DNA of 64,000 bases, taken from positions 124,001-188,000 of the forward strand of contig NZ_JBBGAZ010000002.1 of assembly GCF_037478305.1 (NCBI RefSeq), given 5' to 3'. Below are positions 53,477 to 61,182 of the stretch, piece by piece. Origin of the DNA: Cognatishimia coralii. GTDB lineage: Bacteria; Pseudomonadota; Alphaproteobacteria; Rhodobacterales; Rhodobacteraceae. The first letter of the stretch is position 1. Each line of letters opens with the position of its first letter. The notes below the pieces were generated by a model that worked only from the letters and a program-made list of their open reading frames with translations, had not been told where the DNA came from and made no database searches. Both the position numbers and the translations under genes were made by a program.

Positions 53477-54265
53477 ATGAAAGCTCTCGGAATTGCCGCT
53501 ACCGGCATGTTGGCGCAGCAGACCAATGTCGACGTGATTGCCAACAACATCGCGAACGCCAACACGACCGGCTTCAAGAGCGGACGCGCCGCCTTTCAGG
53601 ACCTGATCTACCAAGCCCAGCTTCAAGAAGGCGCGGCGACCTCAACCAACGGCACATCGCGCCCGGTTGGACTGAATGTCGGCCTTGGTGTTCAGGGTGC
53701 AGGTGTTGTGCGCCTGAATACACAGGGTGCGCTTGCACAGACGGAAAACCAGTTCGACCTCGCTGTGAATGGCCGTGGCTTCTTTGTCGTGACACGCCCA
53801 GACGGCTCTCAAGCCTATACGCGCGCCGGAGCCTTTCAAGTCAGCGCAACAGGTCAATTGGTGACGCTGGATGGGTTCGAAGTCGATCCGGGCATCAACA
53901 TACCCGACGATGCGCGTTCCGTGGTGATCAGCGGTCAGGGATTGGTGCAAGCCTTCCTCGGCAACGACAATGAGACCACTGACCTCGGCCAGTTGAACCT
54001 TGCGACTTTCCTTAACGAAGCAGGAATGAAACCAATCGGTAACAACTTGCTCGAAGAAACCACGGCCTCTGGCGCAGCCACCATTGTCACTCCGGGTGAT
54101 CCAGGTGTGGGTTTGGTTCAGCAAGGTTATCTGGAAAACGCCAACGTGAATATCGTGGCACAGATCACTGACCTCATTCAGGCTCAACGGGCCTATGAGA
54201 TGAACTCTCGGTCTATCGAGACTGCGGACCAGATGCTGCAGACAGCAAACCAGATTAAGTCCTAA
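53477..54265 (+). CDS. flgG: Distal rod protein FlgG
   Basis: A 262-residue rod protein of standard length. MKALGIAATGMLAQQTNVDVIANNIANANTTGFKSGRAAFQDLIYQ is the FlgG opening; NQFDLAVNGRGFFVVTRPDGSQAYTRAGAF follows; the C-terminus is YLENANVNIVAQITDLIQAQRAYEMNSRSIETADQMLQTANQI. AAGGACAACAAGG precedes the start. Confidence 0.97.
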   Translation: MKALGIAATGMLAQQTNVDVIANNIANANTTGFKSGRAAFQDLIYQAQLQEGAATSTNGTSRPVGLNVGLGVQGAGVVRLNTQGALAQTENQFDLAVNGRGFFVVTRPDGSQAYTRAGAFQVSATGQLVTLDGFEVDPGINIPDDARSVVISGQGLVQAFLGNDNETTDLGQLNLATFLNEAGMKPIGNNLLEETTASGAATIVTPGDPGVGLVQQGYLENANVNIVAQITDLIQAQRAYEMNSRSIETADQMLQTANQIKS

Positions 54266-54268
54266 TCG

Positions 54269-54940
54269 ATGAAGCGTGTCGCAACATATCTTCTGGCTCT
54301 GACCCTCAGCGTTCTGATGCTACCGAGCGCCTCATGGGCCGCTTTGATCACAGACCTCGTGGCAGAGCGCGCAGAGCAGGAGTTTGGTCCGGCGCTGCCG
54401 CCCAGCGGTCAGTTTGTCGTGCATCTGGCGGATGGGCTGCCCAAAGACGGCCAGTACATCCAAGAATTCTGGATCGACAAAGACAGCGGCCAGTTCATCG
54501 CCAATGTTGTCACGAATTTCGGAGACGTCACACGCGTTTGGGGCCTTGCGGTTCTGAGCGTCCCCATCCCTGTCGTGAACCGTCGCGTGCAGCCTGACGA
54601 GATCCTGCTGCCCCGCGACATCGAAATGATCGATATGGCCTGGGCGCGTGTTCATGCCTTTGCCATCACTGAATACGAGGAACTCGTGGGCATGCAGGTG
54701 CGCCGCATGCTTTCGCCCGGACGCCCCGTGCACCACCAGTCAGTGTCGCCCCCGGTCATCGTGTCGCGCGGTGACAGGGTCACGATCGAACTGCAACATG
54801 GGCCGCTGCAGCTGACCGCAGCAGGCAAAGCGATCTCTGACGCGCATCTCGGGCAGGAAGTGCGCGTGGTCAATCTTTCAAGCAACAAAACAATAACAGC
54901 CATCGCGAAAGGCGATGGGCTTGTGGAGGCACAATTTTGA
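54269..54940 (+). CDS. flgA: P-ring assembly chaperone FlgA
   Basis: A 223-residue secreted chaperone for FlgI. A signal peptide (about 1-24) is followed by a SAF-like domain: RRVQPDEILLPRDIEMIDMAW, then GMQVRRMLSPGRPVHHQSVSPPVIVSRGDRVTIELQHGPLQLTAAGKAISDAHLGQEVRVVNLSSNKTITAIA. Full C-terminal FlgA signature. Three bases after flgG; overlapped by the flgH start. Confidence 0.93.
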   Translation: MKRVATYLLALTLSVLMLPSASWAALITDLVAERAEQEFGPALPPSGQFVVHLADGLPKDGQYIQEFWIDKDSGQFIANVVTNFGDVTRVWGLAVLSVPIPVVNRRVQPDEILLPRDIEMIDMAWARVHAFAITEYEELVGMQVRRMLSPGRPVHHQSVSPPVIVSRGDRVTIELQHGPLQLTAAGKAISDAHLGQEVRVVNLSSNKTITAIAKGDGLVEAQF

Positions 54941-55722
54941 CAGTCCCATCTCTGGCCAAATCCTTTTCCCGTGGACGGTTTGTCGTATCGGCACTGCTGA
55001 TTTCCGGCATGGCATTGGGTGCCTGCACGCCGAAATTCAAAGAGCATCGCAATCCTCAGTTCAGTGATATGTCCACGGACATCCCCGAAGTTAACCGAAT
55101 TTCGGTTCCGATGCCTGCGCAAGAACCCATGATGCGTCCAAAACGGGCCGAAGCCAGCAGCCTTTGGCGGCGTGGGACATCCAGCTTCTTTGATGACCAA
55201 CGCGCGCAAACCGTGGGTGATATCCTAACGGTCGTCATCAATATCTCTGATGATGCCAAACTGGACAACGCGTCTGAACGGTCGCGGTCTTCGACGCAGG
55301 ACGTCGATACACCAGTATTCTTGGGTTATGGCAGCCAGTTGAACAAAGTGCTTCCGGGCGTTGGCGCCGGCGAAGTGCCTTCCCCGCAGATCATTGATCT
55401 GGGCAATACCTCTGCCTCTAAAGGCGAAGGTTCTATTGCGCGGAAAGAAGCCATCAACCTGCGAGTCGCAGCCTTGATCATCAAAGAACTGCCCAATGGA
55501 AATTTTGTCATCGCAGGTCGTCAAGAAGTCAAAGTGAACAATGAACTGCGCGAGCTGCGTGTTGCGGGGATTATCCGTCCTCAAGACATCGGCACGTTGA
55601 ATACAGTCGCCTATGACAAGATTGCCGAGGCCCGCATCACTTATGGTGGACGCGGTCAGATCAGCCAGGTTCAACAACCGCGCTATGGCGAAGATTTCCT
55701 AGACGTGATCCTCCCCTACTAG
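54937..55722 (+). CDS. flgH: L-ring lipoprotein FlgH
   Basis: A 261-residue outer-membrane ring lipoprotein. The start is TTG at 54937, with GGAGG nine bases upstream and overlapping the flgA stop. A lipobox lies at about residues 27-31 (ALGAC). SLWRRGTSSFFDDQRAQTVGDILTVVINI is the FlgH signature, and ELPNGNFVIAGRQEVKVNNELRELRVAGIIRPQDI and ARITYGGRGQISQVQQPRYGEDFLDVILPY complete it. Confidence 0.95.
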   Translation: MTVPSLAKSFSRGRFVVSALLISGMALGACTPKFKEHRNPQFSDMSTDIPEVNRISVPMPAQEPMMRPKRAEASSLWRRGTSSFFDDQRAQTVGDILTVVINISDDAKLDNASERSRSSTQDVDTPVFLGYGSQLNKVLPGVGAGEVPSPQIIDLGNTSASKGEGSIARKEAINLRVAALIIKELPNGNFVIAGRQEVKVNNELRELRVAGIIRPQDIGTLNTVAYDKIAEARITYGGRGQISQVQQPRYGEDFLDVILPY

Positions 55723-55731
55723 GGGTCTGAA

Positions 55732-56238
55732 ATGAAGAAAATTCTGATCATACTGCTTGGGCCCCTGCTATTGGGGCCCACGGGCTATTTTCTGGGGCAA
55801 ATGATGGCCCCGGAAGCAGCGCCTCCGCCTGCGGAAATGGCCGACCAAGAGATGCAGATGAAGAAGGAAGAGGCCGGCAAGGTGGCGGCTGCTCCGAAAG
55901 AAATCCTGTATAAAATGCCGCTCGGGAAATTCACCGTGCAGGTCATGCAACCCGAGAATGTTTTGCATATCGTGATTGATATGGATGTCTATCTGGCCGG
56001 AGCCAGCGAGTTTGAACGCTTGAATGGTGCCGAAGGCCGTGCGCGCCTTCGGGATGGTGCTATTGGCGTCTTGTCAGATATGGCGGAAACCACGTTGTGG
56101 GTGAACCCTGGTGAGGAAAACAATCTGGATCGCCTGAAGATGATCGAGGAAATCGTGCGTAAAATGCACCGGGACTTCGACGCCATCCGCACCGCGCGCA
56201 TAAACGAATTCAGCACAGCGCGTACAAACAGAATGTAG
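55732..56238 (+). CDS. fliL: FliL-like basal-body protein (copy 2)
   Basis: A 168-residue protein. An N-terminal membrane helix (KKILIILLGPLLLGPTGYFLGQMM) is followed by a Pro/Ala and Lys/Glu linker and a domain (PLGKFTVQVMQPENVLHIVIDMDVYLAGASEFERL) resembling the FliL periplasmic domain. It closes the flgF-flgG-flgA-flgH operon and is convergent with flgD with only 3 bp between stops. The cluster thus has two FliL-type genes. Confidence 0.75.
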   Translation: MKKILIILLGPLLLGPTGYFLGQMMAPEAAPPPAEMADQEMQMKKEEAGKVAAAPKEILYKMPLGKFTVQVMQPENVLHIVIDMDVYLAGASEFERLNGAEGRARLRDGAIGVLSDMAETTLWVNPGEENNLDRLKMIEEIVRKMHRDFDAIRTARINEFSTARTNRM

Positions 56239-56241
56239 AGA

Positions 56242-56907
56242 TTAGCTTGCGGACAACACCAAGGTAGACTCAACCTGCTGTCCGCTATCCAGGTTGAAGT
56301 AATTCACGCCATTGCTGAACAACACTTCTTCCACGCGTGCTTTTCTGAAGGTGCTGGTTTCCAGTTGGTTTCCGTCAATATCCAAAGCCGTGAGGGAAAC
56401 GAAATACTCACCATCCAAAAGCGCGTTTCCACCTTCGTCCAACCCATCCCAGTTCAAGTTTTGGACTTGGGTAGAGTCAATCGATAGATCTGACAAAGTT
56501 CGAATGACCGTGCCGTTTTCATCCAGAATTTGAGCGCTGACGCTGTTGGTTCCTTCAGGAACCCGATAGCTTGCGTCCGTTGTGCCATTGGCCAAAGCAA
56601 ATTGGCTGGACGGGATGGTCACATCTCGGCCGATCATATCCGCGCCAGATACCGAGACCAGCGATCCGATCTTTGCGCCCAGCTGCTCGAGATTGTCGTT
56701 CGTGGCAACCGCCTGTTCAACTTGGCTAAGTTGCGCAAGCTGTGTCACGAACTGCGTGGAATCCATCGGCTCCAATGGATCTTGGTACTGAATTTGAGCG
56801 GTTAAAAGCGTCAAGAACCGCTCATAGTCCTCGCTCAACGAAGCGAGAGACGACGTGCTGTTTACGCCTGAAGTATTCAGCAAACTATTGGAGCCAACTG
56901 CATCCAT
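56242..56907 (-). CDS. flgD: Hook capping/scaffold protein FlgD
   Basis: A 221-residue hook cap protein. The N-terminal export region and QFVTQLAQLSQVEQAVATNDNLEQLGAKIGSL segment (with preceding YEERFLTLLTAQIQYQDPLEPMDS-type motif, here FLTLLTAQIQYQDPLEPMDS) are diagnostic. The C-terminal FLIG-like beta domain reads VRTLSDLSIDSTQVQNLNWDGLDEGGNALLDGEYFVSLTA. Co-transcribed with fliK (15 bp apart). Confidence 0.94.
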   Translation of the reverse strand: MDAVGSNSLLNTSGVNSTSSLASLSEDYERFLTLLTAQIQYQDPLEPMDSTQFVTQLAQLSQVEQAVATNDNLEQLGAKIGSLVSVSGADMIGRDVTIPSSQFALANGTTDASYRVPEGTNSVSAQILDENGTVIRTLSDLSIDSTQVQNLNWDGLDEGGNALLDGEYFVSLTALDIDGNQLETSTFRKARVEEVLFSNGVNYFNLDSGQQVESTLVLSAS

Positions 56908-56921
56908 GCTTTACGTTCCCG

Positions 56922-58157
56922 CTAGGTCACCAGATCCAAGTGCGGACCGTCGACAATTGCCTCTGATCCAACTTCGGCCTCTGCAAGTTCTTCTTCGCCC
57001 ACTATAGCACTATTGTTGGCAAAGCCCGAGTGTTCATTGCTTTGTTCTTGCGAATATTCTTGAAAATCCAAAGATCCGGACGCGTTTTCACCGATAATGG
57101 CCGCCAGAAGGTCTCTTTCTTCGCGCAGAGCAGATAGCACCGCGTCGTTTTCAGCGCGGACAACAACAGACAGAGACCCGTCGCTGTTTGTACGCATCTC
57201 GACTTCTATGCTGCCCAATCCACGCGGAGACAGTTCGATGCGCGTTGTGCCTTCTTGAATATCAACCTGTCGCACCTGATTGACCAAGACATTCGCGAAT
57301 TTTGTGGAGATCAGGTTTTCAGGCCGCTGAGCTGGTTGAGGGGCCTGCGGTTGGTCGATTTGTTCAAAAATCGGTTGATCCGCACGGGCACTCAGCGCAA
57401 GGGGGGCTTCGCTGGCCTCGAAATCGATCGACTGTACTGAAGATCTTTGCGACTGGATCACTGCGGTGACAATTGTCCGAAACACCGTCGCGCCAGGGGG
57501 CGTCAGCGTCTCTCTGACGTTGGGCTCTGGCAAGGTAATCCCGTCGATGTCAGAAACCAGGGAAAGAGATTGAAGAGGGCGAACACCTGCACCGTTGAAA
57601 ATTTGGGGCTCGCGTCGCGTAGCTGCGACCACTTGAAGATGCGGCGCATCAGGGCTTACGACGGCTGTCTGTTGAGCGGCAAGATGTTGATTTGAAATGA
57701 TATCCCTTACTAGAATGGATACCTCGACAATCGCCGCAAAGTTTAGAACATCCAGGTCTTCGACTACCAGTTCTTCGGGTGCGAATTGAGACATCAGGTC
57801 CGGCAACACATCGATAAGATCGCGCAAGATGTCTTGAATGTCGCGTAATGTCTCGATCAAGGAATGTGGATCGACACCTAAGTCCTGACCTTCGGCGAAA
57901 AATGCATGGATATCATCCAACGTAAGGTCGGAAAAATCCAGATCCTCAAGCGCTTTCAAAGATGCAACTGCGTTATTAGCTTTGAGCACTAGGGTCGCCA
58001 ATTCATTGTTTGGATGAATTTGCGTGTTGGCCAAAAGCTGCTGCCCTTGGATTAACTGCGCGAAACTCGTCGAACCCAGCAACGCGGTCTGTCCCGCGTT
58101 CGGAGCACCCCCACCAAGAAGGGAAACCAGCGGATTGATAGCGGTATTCATATTCAA
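56922..58157 (-). CDS. fliK: Hook-length control protein FliK
   Basis: A 411-residue ruler protein. A long, poorly conserved N-terminal part (1-285) precedes the conserved C-terminal domain that acts on FlhB: VNQVRQVDIQEGTTRIELSPRGLGSIEVEMRTNSDGSLSVVVRAENDAVLSALREERDLLAAIIGE. The acidic tail EEELAEAEVGSEAIVD follows. Directly upstream of flgD, as is usual. The leader carries three hairpins and a CtrA-like box. Confidence 0.88.
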   Translation of the reverse strand: MNMNTAINPLVSLLGGGAPNAGQTALLGSTSFAQLIQGQQLLANTQIHPNNELATLVLKANNAVASLKALEDLDFSDLTLDDIHAFFAEGQDLGVDPHSLIETLRDIQDILRDLIDVLPDLMSQFAPEELVVEDLDVLNFAAIVEVSILVRDIISNQHLAAQQTAVVSPDAPHLQVVAATRREPQIFNGAGVRPLQSLSLVSDIDGITLPEPNVRETLTPPGATVFRTIVTAVIQSQRSSVQSIDFEASEAPLALSARADQPIFEQIDQPQAPQPAQRPENLISTKFANVLVNQVRQVDIQEGTTRIELSPRGLGSIEVEMRTNSDGSLSVVVRAENDAVLSALREERDLLAAIIGENASGSLDFQEYSQEQSNEHSGFANNSAIVGEEELAEAEVGSEAIVDGPHLDLVT

Positions 58158-58185
58158 AGTCTTAAAGCCTGCACTACCTCAACAA

Positions 58186-58272
58186 CGCCCGGTTCTGTGC
58201 CGGGTCATTTAAGTGCCCTGTCTGAAGACTGAATTTCAGAGTGCACCCTGCCGAAGCTCCTTCGGCAAGGAT
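58186..58272 (-). promoter_or_regulatory. Structured leader and GCAAGGAT motif upstream of fliK
   Basis: Three hairpins lie in series: CCCGG/CCGGG (about 58188-58205), TCTGAA/TTCAGA (58221-58240) and a perfect TGCCGAAG-CTC-CTTCGGCA (58249-58267). GCAAGGAT (58265-58272) overlaps the last. They could be an mRNA leader of fliK or a terminator of the upstream gene. Confidence 0.45.
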
Positions 58273-58312
58273 AAAATCACACAGTTTTAAGGATAAACAA
58301 AGATAGACTTGA

Positions 58313-58327
58313 TTAATGAAGGATTAA
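58313..58327. promoter_or_regulatory. CtrA-like box upstream of fliK
   Basis: TTAA (58313-58316), seven bases, TTAA (58324-58327), plus a TTAACCAT half-site at 58351-58358. About 156 bp before the fliK start codon. Confidence 0.55.
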
Positions 58328-58366
58328 ATCAACAAAAGCTTTAGGTTGTGTTAACCATAAAAAGAT

Positions 58367-58816
58367 CTACTGAATGCGATTGGCCCAGTTTTGAGCGAAT
58401 TCGCTTAGCGCGACGATAGGATTGCCCAGCTTGTGATCTTCGTCCCGAGGCACGCCGGCAGTCGCTGGCGCATCTGGATGTGCAATGTCCATCAATACCA
58501 AACCAAGGATCTGTCCAAGAGTCCCTGCTGACGTCTTTTTGTCGAAGAACCCTTTTGGCTCGACTAGGATCATAGCGCCGTAAGGAACTTCCAGCTCCAT
58601 CTCTTCTGCCAAGACGTCACCGAGGATGACCCCATCCATCACTTCGGTTGTTTCCATGAACGCATAAGGCCGATCCATTTCAGCGTCCGATTGCAACACA
58701 ACCAACGGAACACTGATCATGGATGTCAAAAGAGCGACCAAACCTGATGGTTCAGAAGCGCGATCTAGCTCTATGGACCCACCCCATATCTGTGCGAGTA
58801 GCGCATCGTAGTCCAC
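58367..58816 (-). CDS. Unknown protein in the flagellar cluster
   Basis: A 149-residue acidic protein starting at GTG (58816), with GGGGGAA nine bases upstream. It has a hydrophobic stretch (SGLVALLTSMISVPLVVLQ, about 24-42) and an alternating hydrophobic-acidic region (EVMDGVILGDVLAEEMELEVPYGAMILVEPKGFFDKK). No cysteine or known catalytic motif. I do not recognise it. Its place between fliK and a response regulator suggests a flagellar or regulatory role. Confidence 0.6.
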   Translation of the reverse strand: MDYDALLAQIWGGSIELDRASEPSGLVALLTSMISVPLVVLQSDAEMDRPYAFMETTEVMDGVILGDVLAEEMELEVPYGAMILVEPKGFFDKKTSAGTLGQILGLVLMDIAHPDAPATAGVPRDEDHKLGNPIVALSEFAQNWANRIQ

Positions 58817-59141
58817 TACATATTCCCCCGAATATATTTTATCGCTTGGTCATATCTTAGGACAGCTCTGTTCAAAGTAGAATCGACTCTTTGTAAAATT
58901 GTGGTCGAATTTTTGATTGTTAATTTTGAGTCTTCGAACCCGACAACCCGGCGCGGCGAATCGTTAAATGCGGGAGCACCGCCTTTTGCAACTCGCCAAA
59001 AACAAGAGAAAGTTAACGTTTTCCCACCACAAGCCCGAGTTATCCACAACCTATAGGCCAGCATTTCCAAGAAACCGCGACATGTAGGTTGAAAATCGAC
59101 ATTTACAATTCTCTTCTTGACAGCACACACAATGGACACTG
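58817..59141. other. Intergenic region (325 bp) upstream of the 58367 gene, with a DnaA box
   Basis: A 107-codon open frame (58816-59139) fills it but looks spurious: it has no ribosome site, unusual composition and no family look. The notable element is TTATCCACA at 59040-59048, a perfect DnaA-box consensus. GTTAAC at about 59014 may be regulatory. Confidence 0.5.
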
Positions 59142-59849
59142 TCAGATTTGATTTTCCGCTAGTTCGGCCTGCCCAATTTCGTCGATCGACAGAATATAAC
59201 CAGCCGACCGCACAGTCTGGACAGAGATATTGTCACCAAATGTCGAGGTTAATTTTTTGCGTATCTTTGCAACGTGGACGTCAAATTTTCGGTCGCCATA
59301 GTCCCAAGCGCGCCCATCAATCTCTAAGCTCAGGGCATCTCGCGAAACGATTTTGCCGCTATGCTTCATGAGAACGTGCACGATATGCGCTTCGGACTCG
59401 GTTAAACCGGCGCGTTCAGAGATATAAGCTTCGTCGCCCCAATGTGTCGCGTCCAAGAACAGATCGTCATTCTCTGAAGAACCGAGCAATCCAATTCTTG
59501 CGCGCAGCCGCAAAGCCAATTCCCGCAGGGTATAAGGCACGCGGAGCACATCATCGGCTCCTTGCAAGAATGCATCTTCGACGGAAAGGTCGCCGTCTGA
59601 CTGTTCAATTGCGATCAGAAATCCTGGGATAGCATCCGCAATTGCTTTGACCGCATCAGCCCGATCTGGAACATCGCCCACGAGAATGACTTGCGGGGAC
59701 ACATCCGTACTTACGTGGTCAAAAAAGGCCTCGACGCTTGAATAAACCTCACAAGATTCACCGCAAATCACAGAAAACATATGCCGCAAGGATAACGCGC
59801 GCGCGTTATCCCGATCTAAGACAATCGCATATGTCGGTTTGCCAAGCAT
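59142..59849 (-). CDS. OmpR-family regulator with atypical receiver (second in cluster)
   Basis: A 235-residue regulator. The receiver-like domain has VILVGDVPDR where LLD is expected, so Gly replaces the phospho-acceptor with Asp one position on, as in the FtcR-like protein at 45878. The winged helix is intact (GLTESEAHIVHVLMKHSGKIVSRDALSLEI, KFDVHVAKIRKKL, TVRSAGYILS). It is probably not phosphorylated in the classical way. Promoter gap 59850-60100 holds GCAAGGAT and TTAACCATTTAT motifs. Confidence 0.8.
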   Translation of the reverse strand: MLGKPTYAIVLDRDNARALSLRHMFSVICGESCEVYSSVEAFFDHVSTDVSPQVILVGDVPDRADAVKAIADAIPGFLIAIEQSDGDLSVEDAFLQGADDVLRVPYTLRELALRLRARIGLLGSSENDDLFLDATHWGDEAYISERAGLTESEAHIVHVLMKHSGKIVSRDALSLEIDGRAWDYGDRKFDVHVAKIRKKLTSTFGDNISVQTVRSAGYILSIDEIGQAELAENQI

Positions 59850-60100
59850 TTTTTTTGCCCTCTGCCCCGTCTTTCATAGGGAAGGAATGCCTAAACACGC
59901 AACGAGAATTGTGAATTGGTGCGCCGTGAGTCCTACGCAAGGATTTAAATAAACAGTAAGCGCGAGATCTTGGGGTTTTACATCTTTTAACCATTTATTT
60001 TTCAAGAACCGCAAACTTTGACCTTATTTTAACCTTGATCAGCCTAAGGTTTCGTCAGGTTGCAGAATGCGCCGGTTAACACTCTGAACGGAGTATCCTC
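59850..60100. promoter_or_regulatory. Divergent promoter gap with GCAAGGAT and TTAACCAT motifs
   Basis: GCAAGGAT at 59937-59944 and TTAACCATTTAT at 59987-59998. The latter also occurs, with the same TTTAACCATTTAT context, in the flgI/FtcR-like gap at 45723-45735. A TCAAGGTTAAAATAAGG stretch (minus strand) is near 60030. Confidence 0.45.
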
Positions 60101-60397
60101 ATGGCACAGACTCAGGCGACCTATGCCGGAATGGCGGCTGCACAAGACGCAGTTGCTACCATCGAGAAGCTGCTTTCTTCCCCTGAAACCAACGACTTCA
60201 TGTTCGACGTCCTCGCCGCGGCCTTTGATATTCTGCACGATATCGAACCCGCCGAGATGCCGATGATGCCAACTTTGGCGCGCGCGGCCAACCGCCCTGC
60301 TATCCTTGACTCGCACTATCTGGCGGCCCGTCGCCGGCATCAGTTCTATGTCTTGGAAAATCAGACGGCTGCTCTGGCAGAAGCGCGCATAGGTTGA
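60101..60397 (+). CDS. Small unknown protein
   Basis: A 98-residue protein with a GGAG site nine bases before ATG. It is helical and acidic in its first half (MAAAQDAVATIEKLLSSPETNDFMFDVLAAAFDILHDIE) and ends in a more basic helix (HYLAARRRHQFYVLENQTAALAEARIG). No family recognised. Coding looks real from ribosome site, codon use and position between two regulator genes. Confidence 0.6.
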   Translation: MAQTQATYAGMAAAQDAVATIEKLLSSPETNDFMFDVLAAAFDILHDIEPAEMPMMPTLARAANRPAILDSHYLAARRRHQFYVLENQTAALAEARIG

Positions 60398-60491
60398 TTT
60401 TTGCGCCGGTTGCGCAAGTCACGGGACTCACAACCCACGGTAATGTAAGGGAAAATTCGCACAAATTGTCATGAACAGCGCCTCGCTATTC

Positions 60492-60521
60492 TTGACAGTA
60501 CTTGAATCGAACCTCTATATA
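60492..60521 (+). promoter_or_regulatory. Sigma-70 promoter of mucR
   Basis: TTGACA (60492-60497), 18-base spacer, TATATA (60516-60521), 25 bp before the mucR start codon. The best housekeeping-type promoter in the window. Confidence 0.7.
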
Positions 60522-60545
60522 CCTTGCCATAAAAAGAGGCAGCCC

Positions 60546-61028
60546 ATGAACGATAAAGACAACATGGATAACCAATCGCAGCAATCCTTAGGTGCCGTCG
60601 CGCAGGTCGTCGCATCTTACGCAGGACGCACGGATGTTACACAGGACGACATCCTTTCACTCGCTCAGCGACTTATCCCAGTATTCGCGGGGATCCCGTC
60701 CCATACGGTTTCCCATAGCACAACGACCATCGCACCAAATGCGGTGGAGGCCCCAATCGTCAAACCCGCAATCGCCATAGAAAAGGCTGTGACAGACGAT
60801 AAGGTCTACTGCCTCTGCTGTGGCAAGGGCTTTACGATGCTCAAGCGGCATCTTAAGGCAGAGCACGGTCTGACTGAGGACGAATATCGCACAATGTTCG
60901 GCCTGTCTGAGGACTTTCCACTGGTTGCGCCAAAGTATTCCGAGCGCAAGGCCGCCTACGCAAAGAAAGTCGGCCTGGGCAAATACAACCGCGATGGCGA
61001 AGCGGAACAAGGTGCGGTGGCGCGCTAA
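60546..61028 (+). CDS. mucR: MucR/Ros-family zinc-finger regulator
   Basis: A 160-residue regulator. The start at 60546 (MNDKDNMDN) has AGAGGCAG upstream and follows a sigma-70 promoter; the longer open frame lies upstream of the promoter. The prokaryotic C2H2 finger is complete with C89, C92, H102 and H107 (spacing C-x2-C-x9-H-x4-H), followed by GLTEDEYRTMFGLSEDFPLVAPKYSERKAAYAKKVGLGKY. MucR proteins are global regulators of motility and surface polysaccharide; a flagellar-edge position fits that. Confidence 0.93.
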   Translation: MNDKDNMDNQSQQSLGAVAQVVASYAGRTDVTQDDILSLAQRLIPVFAGIPSHTVSHSTTTIAPNAVEAPIVKPAIAIEKAVTDDKVYCLCCGKGFTMLKRHLKAEHGLTEDEYRTMFGLSEDFPLVAPKYSERKAAYAKKVGLGKYNRDGEAEQGAVAR

Positions 61029-61130
61029 GCGCCCCAATTGTTTCTCAACCTGCCACAATCTTTTCTTAATCGCGCCCCTCTAGGGGCACGGTTCCCCTTC
61101 ATATCTGTTCCCGAGAAAAACCGCGCAAAA

Positions 61131-61164
61131 GCCGGTTTACGGGAATCAACCGGGTCAAACCGGC
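61131..61164 (+). promoter_or_regulatory. Leader hairpin before motB
   Basis: GCCGGTTT (61131-61138) pairs with AAACCGGC (61157-61164), an 8-bp stem ending 18 bases before the chosen motB start at 61183. It could influence motB translation. Confidence 0.45.
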
Positions 61165-61182
61165 GATATGAGGCAAGAAACG

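Noticed and set aside
58816..59139. A 107-codon minus-strand frame directly before the unknown gene at 58367, overlapping it by TAGTG
   Set aside because: The stop/start overlap looks like coupling, but the protein has odd composition and no ribosome site, and the segment holds promoter-like elements including a DnaA box. Kept as non-coding, low certainty.
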